This document shows positions 30,963 through 34,631 of a stretch of 34,631 nt of DNA, piece after piece. This DNA is from an uncultured Bacteroidales bacterium (GTDB taxonomy: Bacteria; Bacteroidota; Bacteroidia; Bacteroidales; Bacteroidaceae). Location: the NCBI GenBank assembly GCA_902763865.1, contig CACWTR010000027.1, forward strand, positions 1-34,631. Reading direction: 5' to 3'. A model generated the notes under the pieces. It was not told the origin of the DNA, did not search any database, and saw nothing but the letters and a program-made list of their open reading frames with translations. Each line of letters starts with the position of its first letter. The first letter of the stretch is position 1. The translations under genes and the position numbers were made by a program.

Positions 30963-31453
30963 GCATCGGCAAAGACCTTCCCGTCGTCGAGAGTAACCTG
31001 CAGCTTGGTATATTCGCTGTGGAACTCGTGCCTCAGACGATTGAGGTAGCGGGCACATTCCCATTTGCACATCGGCAGGTCGTGGAGCAGATAGTTGCCA
31101 CATGTCTCGGGCTGTGTGGCCGGCACCTCCTGCTGCCCGAGTATCCACTCAAGGCACCTGATGGTCAGCCTCCTCATGTCTTCTGCACTGTATGCGCCCG
31201 TCATGATGATGTACATGCCTGTCAGACAACCCATCGGGCCGACATAGACAACGTCCTCGCTCACCTCGGAATTGCGAAACCATGTTGCCATAAGGTGTTC
31301 CAGGCTGTGCATGGCTGCCGGGGCAACGGCAGGCTCGCGGTTGGGCTCCGTAATGCGAAGGTCGAAAGTCGTAAAGCCCTTATCTATGCGAGAGACGTAG
31401 ATGCCGGGTTTCAGACAGGTATGGTCAATCGTAAAACTCTGTATGACTTCCAT
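30959..31453 (-). CDS. luxS: S-ribosylhomocysteine lyase
   Basis: This 164-residue cytoplasmic metalloenzyme cleaves S-ribosylhomocysteine to homocysteine and DPD, the precursor of autoinducer-2. SFTIDHTCLKPGIYVSR opens the protein, AAMHSLEHLMATW carries the HxxEH metal ligands, GPMGCLTG the catalytic Cys, and ETCGNYLLHDL the third metal ligand Cys. The ATG at 31453 is preferred over an upstream TTG because it gives the family's usual start. The gene is convergent with the NigD-like gene, with stop codons overlapping by three bases. A hairpin lies 15-54 bases upstream of the start codon, and no promoter was found between it and the next gene, so luxS may be expressed by read-through. Confidence 0.95.
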   Translation of the reverse strand: MEVIQSFTIDHTCLKPGIYVSRIDKGFTTFDLRITEPNREPAVAPAAMHSLEHLMATWFRNSEVSEDVVYVGPMGCLTGMYIIMTGAYSAEDMRRLTIRCLEWILGQQEVPATQPETCGNYLLHDLPMCKWECARYLNRLRHEFHSEYTKLQVTLDDGKVFADA

Positions 31454-31467
31454 CGTGAATAAATCTG

Positions 31468-31507
31468 AAAGCCGTTCCAAGAGAGACCAGTCTCAAGGAA
31501 CGGCTTT
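31468..31507 (-). terminator. Hairpin between the repeat lipoprotein gene and luxS
   Basis: AAAGCCGTTCC (31468-31478) pairs with GGAACGGCTTT (31497-31507), with an inner stem GAGAC/GTCTC. The minus-strand side has only a short T tract (GGCTTTCAG), so it may terminate only partly and act as an attenuator before luxS. The plus-strand side has TTTTATTG. Confidence 0.65.
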
Positions 31508-31539
31508 TATTGTTACTTAAAAAGATTGGAGTTTTTTTT

Positions 31540-32208
31540 TTAGAGCTTGAGCTTATTAGCAGCATCGTTGATGGCATCGCCTACAGCTTTGTTAGCCTTG
31601 TCAGCGGCACCTTGCACAGCCTCGTTTGCCTTGGCCTTGCCCTCTTCTACCTTAGCCTTGCCAGCCTCGACAGCTTCGTTTGCCTTGGCCTTGCCAGCCT
31701 CGACAGCCTCGTTTGCCTTAGCCTTGCCAGCCTCGACAGCAGCGTCAGCCTGTGCCTTTGCAGCGTCAACGGCAGCATCCTTGGCAGCAGCTGCATCAGC
31801 CTCGATAGCGGCTGCGGCATCTTCAGCTGTGGTCTGTGCAGCAGCGGGGATGGACTTGACGGTATTGATGATGTCGCTAAGGGTGAGTGTATTGATGTTC
31901 AGCTCCTGAAGCTTTTGAGCATTCTCCTGAACGAAAGCCTCAATCTGGCTTGCATAGGCAGTTGCAGCCTCTGTGTCGCCGCTTTCGAGGGCAGCCTGAA
32001 GTTCTTCCTGAACGGTTTCAACAGCTTCTTGGATAGCTGTGACATCGCCGGATTTAACGGTCTCGGTAAGGGTGCTAACGACTACTTCGGGGGTAGCGTT
32101 CTCAAACACAAGGTTCTCTTCCTCTGCGGTGTTAGTCTTTGTGCTGCCTGTGCAGGCTGTCAGACTCATTGCAGCAACGACGGCTGCATAAACGAATAAC
32201 TTTTTCAT
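31540..32208 (-). CDS. Ala/Lys/Glu-repeat lipoprotein
   Basis: This 222-residue protein has a lipoprotein signal (MKKLFVYAAVVAAMSLTAC, Cys19). Residues about 35-115 are a mixed helical domain (VVVSTLTETVKSGDVTAIQEAV). From about 120 to the end the sequence is almost only Ala, Lys, Glu, Asp, Asn, Val and Gly, with an 11-residue repeat EAGKAKANEAV occurring in tandem (about 165-205). Such 11-mers form long amphipathic helices like LEA or apolipoprotein-type proteins. It probably makes a helical rod or coat anchored in the outer or inner membrane, but the function is unknown. It has a full consensus promoter at 32263-32294, and luxS lies downstream. Low-complexity composition makes family assignment weak. 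Confidence 0.75.
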   Translation of the reverse strand: MKKLFVYAAVVAAMSLTACTGSTKTNTAEEENLVFENATPEVVVSTLTETVKSGDVTAIQEAVETVQEELQAALESGDTEAATAYASQIEAFVQENAQKLQELNINTLTLSDIINTVKSIPAAAQTTAEDAAAAIEADAAAAKDAAVDAAKAQADAAVEAGKAKANEAVEAGKAKANEAVEAGKAKVEEGKAKANEAVQGAADKANKAVGDAINDAANKLKL

Positions 32209-32262
32209 TGCTTAACTTTTTAATTGTTTAAGGTGTTTTAGTTTGTCTCTTTAATTCTGCGG

Positions 32263-32294
32263 CAAATTTACGCCAATTCTGCGATATCGGCAAA
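32263..32294 (-). promoter_or_regulatory. Promoter of the repeat lipoprotein gene
   Basis: Minus-strand TTTG (32294-32291) and TAAATTTG (32270-32263) are 20 bp apart, a full -33/-7 match. The leader to 32208 is about 50 bases. Confidence 0.72.
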
Positions 32295-32323
32295 GGAAAA
32301 GACGAGAAAATTGTCGTCAATGC

Positions 32324-32354
32324 TTGAAAATTACAATAATTATTCCTATTTTTG
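32324..32354 (+). promoter_or_regulatory. Promoter of the 32365 gene
   Basis: TTG at 32324-32326 and TATTTTTG at 32347-32354 are separated by 20 bp. The -7 box lies only 10 bp from the ATG at 32365, so the leader is very short, which argues against the earlier in-frame start at 32311. Confidence 0.65.
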
Positions 32355-32364
32355 TGCTCCAGAT

Positions 32365-32892
32365 ATGCAGAAAGTCACTAATCCACTCGTTTGGCTTGCC
32401 CGCTTCCGACACCGTCGGGGCTATGGCGTACACAGCCCTTTTGCCTTCCGTTTCATCACGGATGTCATCTACGAAAGCCATCCCTACTATGCCTATAGGG
32501 AACTTGATTGCAGACTGCCGCTTCCCATGAGGCTGAGGCAACGCAAGGGCCTGCATTTGCTGTTGCGCGTAGCCAACCATCTTCAGCCCGACATCATCGT
32601 ACTGCCTCGCGATGCGTGGTGGGAGAAGCGCTACCTGCAAAGCGGTTGCCGGACAGCCAACATCCAGTGCCAATGGCCGAGGGGAGAGGTTGGTATGTGC
32701 CTGCTCAGGGAACCGTCGGACGAAGTGTTGCAGCACCTCGGACAGCATTCCGTGCTCCTGCTCAACGACCTGCACCGCTATCGCCAGTGGTTCCGTGAGC
32801 TGCCGTCGGTGGTCAGCTTCGACCTCTACGACCTCGGCATAGCCTTTTTCGATAAACAGTACAACAAACAAAACTACATAGTAAACTTTTAA
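32365..32892 (+). CDS. Small conserved protein with an HRRGYGVHSPFAF motif
   Basis: This 175-residue protein starts at the ATG at 32365, because the promoter lies inside the longer frame. The N-terminal block FRHRRGYGVHSPFAFRFITDVI is the opening motif of a Bacteroidota family often annotated as SAM-dependent methyltransferases. No glycine-rich SAM loop is visible here, and the protein is shorter than most relatives, so it may be a degenerate form. Later segments (HLLLRVANHLQPDIIVLP, HSVLLLNDLHRYRQWFREL) could be remnants of Rossmann strands and helices. The next gene starts one base after its stop, so it is co-transcribed with the adenosyltransferase gene. I would not assign an enzyme activity. 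Confidence 0.65.
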   Translation: MQKVTNPLVWLARFRHRRGYGVHSPFAFRFITDVIYESHPYYAYRELDCRLPLPMRLRQRKGLHLLLRVANHLQPDIIVLPRDAWWEKRYLQSGCRTANIQCQWPRGEVGMCLLREPSDEVLQHLGQHSVLLLNDLHRYRQWFRELPSVVSFDLYDLGIAFFDKQYNKQNYIVNF

Positions 32893-32893
32893 T

Positions 32894-33439
32894 ATGAGTA
32901 AAGTATATACAAGGACAGGCGACTCGGGTACTACGTCGCTTGTAGGCGGAAAGCGTGTCAGCAAGGCCTGTGACCGCTTGGAAAGCTACGGAACCATCGA
33001 CGAGCTGAATGCTCAGGTCGGCCTCCTTCTGACCTATGTCACCAACCAGGCCGAGAGGGAATGTCTCATTGGCATACAGAACAATCTCTTTGTTGTCGGA
33101 GCTCAGCTTGCCACGGAAGCAGGGCAGGCCCACGTGCTGTCCCATACAATCACCGAGGACGATGTGGCAGCTCTGGAGAAGAACATCGACCGTGCATCCG
33201 ACGGGTTACCGAAGTGGCGGGGCTTCACGCTTCCCGGCGGTTGCAGAGCAGCGGCGCATGCCCACGTCTGCCGGACTGTCTGCCGGCGTGCAGAGCGCAG
33301 GGTGTTGACCTTAAACACTTCAGAACCAGTCCCCCCGTTTCTCCTTGCATACGTCAATCGGCTGAGTGACTATTTCTATGTTCTGGCCCTCAGATTGAAC
33401 TTTTTGCAAGAAACAGAAGAAATTTTATGGCAAAAATGA
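32894..33439 (+). CDS. PduO-type cob(I)yrinic acid a,c-diamide adenosyltransferase
   Basis: This 181-residue cytoplasmic enzyme transfers the adenosyl group of ATP to cob(I)alamin, making adenosylcobalamin for enzymes such as methylmalonyl-CoA mutase. VYTRTGDSGTTSLVGGKRV at the start is the ATP-binding motif, followed by RLESYGTIDELNAQVGL. Near the middle FTLPGGCRAAAHAHVCRTVCRRAER holds the conserved Arg and Glu of the active site, and YVNRLSDYFYVLALRLN is the C-terminal signature. Length fits the PduO/MMAB family. It is coupled to the small gene before it (stop at 32892, start at 32894). No cobalamin-dependent enzyme is encoded in the window. Confidence 0.92.
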   Translation: MSKVYTRTGDSGTTSLVGGKRVSKACDRLESYGTIDELNAQVGLLLTYVTNQAERECLIGIQNNLFVVGAQLATEAGQAHVLSHTITEDDVAALEKNIDRASDGLPKWRGFTLPGGCRAAAHAHVCRTVCRRAERRVLTLNTSEPVPPFLLAYVNRLSDYFYVLALRLNFLQETEEILWQK

Positions 33440-33468
33440 TTGTTGTATGAAAAAATGTTGTATCTTTG
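33440..33468 (+). promoter_or_regulatory. Promoter of the DUF2795 gene
   Basis: TATCTTTG at 33461-33468 is a consensus -7 box with TTG at 33440-33442, 18 bp upstream. The start codon at 33506 is about 35 bases further on. Confidence 0.65.
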
Positions 33469-33505
33469 CAAACTAAATGTAAAACAGTAAAACACGTAAA
33501 AAGAT

Positions 33506-33727
33506 ATGTATTGGACTTTGGAATTAGCTTCAAAACTGGAGGATGCCCCCTGGCCTGCAACCAGGGAAGAACTGATTGACTATGCCACCCGCAGCGGTGC
33601 TCCCCTCGAAGTTATCGAGAACCTAACCGAAATGGAAGATGAAGGTGAAGTTTACGAGACTATAGAAGACGTTTGGCCGGACTATCCAACAAAGGAAGAC
33701 TTCCTCTTCAACGAGGATGAGTATTAA
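33506..33727 (+). CDS. DUF2795 family protein
   Basis: This 73-residue acidic protein matches the small DUF2795 family: MYWTLELASKLEDAPWPATREELIDYATRSGAP and IENLTEMEDEGEVYETIEDVWPDYPTKEDF. It has no signal peptide or membrane segment. The role is unknown; similar proteins are widespread and conserved in Bacteroidota chromosomes. It has its own promoter and is followed by a hairpin, after which composition changes and the recombinase gene begins, so it is probably the last native gene before the integrated element. Confidence 0.83.
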   Translation: MYWTLELASKLEDAPWPATREELIDYATRSGAPLEVIENLTEMEDEGEVYETIEDVWPDYPTKEDFLFNEDEY

Positions 33728-33756
33728 TAGGCTTTTTAAGTCTAAACCGTTTAATT

Positions 33757-33803
33757 CCAGCGAGATAAGCAAATACTAATTGTTTGTCTCGCTGGTGTTT
33801 TAT
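33757..33803 (+). terminator. Hairpin after the DUF2795 gene
   Basis: CCAGCGAGA (33757-33765) pairs with TCTCGCTGG (33787-33795), and the stem extends inward with further pairs (AAGCAAAT against ATTGTTTG). TGTTTTAT follows. It is a probable terminator and may also mark the edge of the integrated DNA. Confidence 0.65.
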
Positions 33804-33918
33804 AGCCATAAATAGCCTGTTTTGTTTGTCTAAATTACGATTTTTAACATCGGAAATTGAGTTTGTTTGTCTAAAAATCGCTACCTTTGCACATCCTCAT
33901 GGATAAACGACAAACAAA
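33780..33918. repeat. TTGTTTGTC repeats upstream of the recombinase
   Basis: TTGTTTGTCT starts at 33780, 33822 and 33863 (spacing 42 and 41 bp). The last two copies extend to a 14-bp identity, TTTGTTTGTCTAAA (33821-33834, 33862-33875). An inverted copy, GACAAACAA, lies at 33909-33917. The regular spacing of about four helical turns suggests recombinase arm sites or a regulator's binding sites; this is an inference. Confidence 0.6.
33882..33889 (+). promoter_or_regulatory. -7 box of the recombinase gene
   Basis: TACCTTTG at 33882-33889 matches the -7 consensus, 40 bases before the start at 33929. Nearby TTTG copies are not at the standard spacing. An upstream ATG at 33899 opens an 8-codon frame that stops at TAA, in frame with the recombinase. 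Confidence 0.55.
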
Positions 33919-33928
33919 TAACTAAGAT

Positions 33929-34631
33929 ATGGGAAGGCCAAAAAGACTCTATCCGCTTGGAAAATTCAGACTACGTGTTCCCAAGCTGCCAGAACGGGAT
34001 AAAGCATATCCTGTTGAACTTGAATATACCTGGAACAGGCAAATTCTTAGAAGGACAACTAATGTCTTTGTGAAAGTAGGAGACTGGAATCAGGCTGGCA
34101 ACAATGGTCGCGGCGTAATACGTTCTAGCTATGGCCCAGAGTATGCTCATATGAATCAGATACTTAATGGTCGTGTAGAACGTATAGACTATTTGCTTGC
34201 AGAATATAACGAGAAGCATCCGCATCAGATTACTGCAGAGGTCATCATGGGCTTCCTTGCAGATAAGCCATTGACAAGGAAAGACCAAGGCAAGGATTTT
34301 GTCCAGTTTACGATGGAGCGTCTTGAGTCTGACTATTCTCGGAATAGGATTGGAAGAAGCCGTTATATGAATGGGAAGTGTTGCATGAATGTCTTCACAA
34401 CTTTCTTACGTGCAACAAAACAAGGTACTTATGAGCCCGACAAGATTTATGTCGGCGACATAACACCTGAACTCATAGACAGCTACATTGAATGGCGTAG
34501 GGAGATAAAGCAAAACGGCGATGAAACCATCAACCATGCCTTGACACCTATTATAAAATCGTGCGCGTATGCGAGTGAATTGGGCATGATTTCTTCTACC
34601 GTAAACGCTCGCATTCAAGATATGCGTATTG
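33929..34631 (+). CDS. Tyrosine recombinase (integrase), N-terminal part, cut by the window end
   Basis: The frame opens at ATG 33929 and runs to the window edge without a stop (234 residues visible). The start MGRPKRLYPLGKFRLRVPKL and the segment VFVKVGDWNQAGNNGRG match the arm-binding N-terminal part of Bacteroidota integrases. About residues 105-234 (DFVQFTMERLESDY, GKCCMNVFTTFLRAT, ITPELIDSYIEWRRE, HALTPIIKSCAYASELGMI) form the SAM-like core-binding domain. The catalytic domain with its R-H-R-Y residues would lie outside the window, so activity cannot be judged. Base composition is visibly AT-richer than the genes to the left, which fits an acquired integrative element. No tRNA gene is adjacent. 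Direct repeats and a hairpin precede it. Confidence 0.85.
   Translation, partial: MGRPKRLYPLGKFRLRVPKLPERDKAYPVELEYTWNRQILRRTTNVFVKVGDWNQAGNNGRGVIRSSYGPEYAHMNQILNGRVERIDYLLAEYNEKHPHQITAEVIMGFLADKPLTRKDQGKDFVQFTMERLESDYSRNRIGRSRYMNGKCCMNVFTTFLRATKQGTYEPDKIYVGDITPELIDSYIEWRREIKQNGDETINHALTPIIKSCAYASELGMISSTVNARIQDMRI

Noticed and set aside
31468-31507. Hairpin before luxS as a SAH or SAM riboswitch
   Set aside because: It is a simple stem with an inner stem and lacks the multi-helix conserved cores of known SAM or SAH riboswitches.
33867-34073. 68-residue frame overlapping the recombinase start
   Set aside because: It is out of frame with the clear integrase N terminus that opens at 33929 and continues to the window edge; no promoter-proximal start or motif supports it.

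Overview
The window looks like chromosome of a Bacteroidales bacterium, most likely a Prevotella-like member of Prevotellaceae. Four things point there. Many genes have the Bacteroidota promoter form (TTTG or TTG, about 20 bp, then TAnnTTTG) instead of sigma70 -35/-10 boxes. Start codons mostly lack strong Shine-Dalgarno sequences. Several exported proteins end in the 'Y-(D/N)-L-(S/A)-G-(R/Q) ... P-(K/Q)-G-I/T-Y-I-I' tail typical of type IX-like sorting domains. The gene families (Wzi, NigD-like, SIMPL, TSCPD, LytTR pairs) fit as well. Species cannot be named from this sequence alone.

Layout. 1-95 is the 3' end of a 5S rRNA (end of an rRNA operon) with its terminator, followed by a 450-bp patchwork of three repeat families. 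547-8539 is a surface-polysaccharide block: an acyltransferase fused to a GT-C-like membrane half, a GT2 glycosyltransferase, a Wzi-type barrel, a small lipoprotein, a WecA-type initiating transferase and, convergent to it, a WbpM/CapD-type 4,6-dehydratase. 8540-8921 holds a dinucleotide tract against the dehydratase start codon and a ten-unit 22-bp tandem array. 8922-10497 carries prs and a thiE-like gene (minus strand). 10645-18520 is a plus-strand glycan-degradation group: GH43-type secreted enzyme, small exported protein, GH38 alpha-mannosidase with an F5/8-like domain. A SIMPL protein follows.

25471 down to 19419 (minus strand) is a compact five-gene locus: a beta-helix lipoprotein of the Cthe_2159 carbohydrate-binding type, a small secreted protein with a sorting-like tail, a second Cthe_2159-like protein, a LytS-type histidine kinase and a LytTR response regulator. 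This locus is the best candidate for a poorly described system: two surface/secreted polymer-binding proteins encoded with their own sensor-regulator pair. A TSCPD gene and a decayed gene fragment separate it from a plus-strand cell-envelope run (PASTA protein, RluD-type pseudouridine synthase, Ddl, an acyltransferase, a NigD-like lipoprotein; 26411-30962). luxS and an Ala/Lys/Glu-repeat lipoprotein (minus), a small conserved protein, a PduO-type cobalamin adenosyltransferase and a DUF2795 protein come next. A lower-GC tyrosine recombinase running off the right edge probably marks the start of an integrated element.

Across the window lies a dispersed family of 66-bp elements, each made of three consecutive 22-bp palindromes (350-415, 18534-18599, 26020-26085). 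Units differ in sequence while keeping their dyad symmetry, and one copy is inverted. A second GC-rich repeat family occurs between genes and, in frame, at domain linkers inside the mannosidase.
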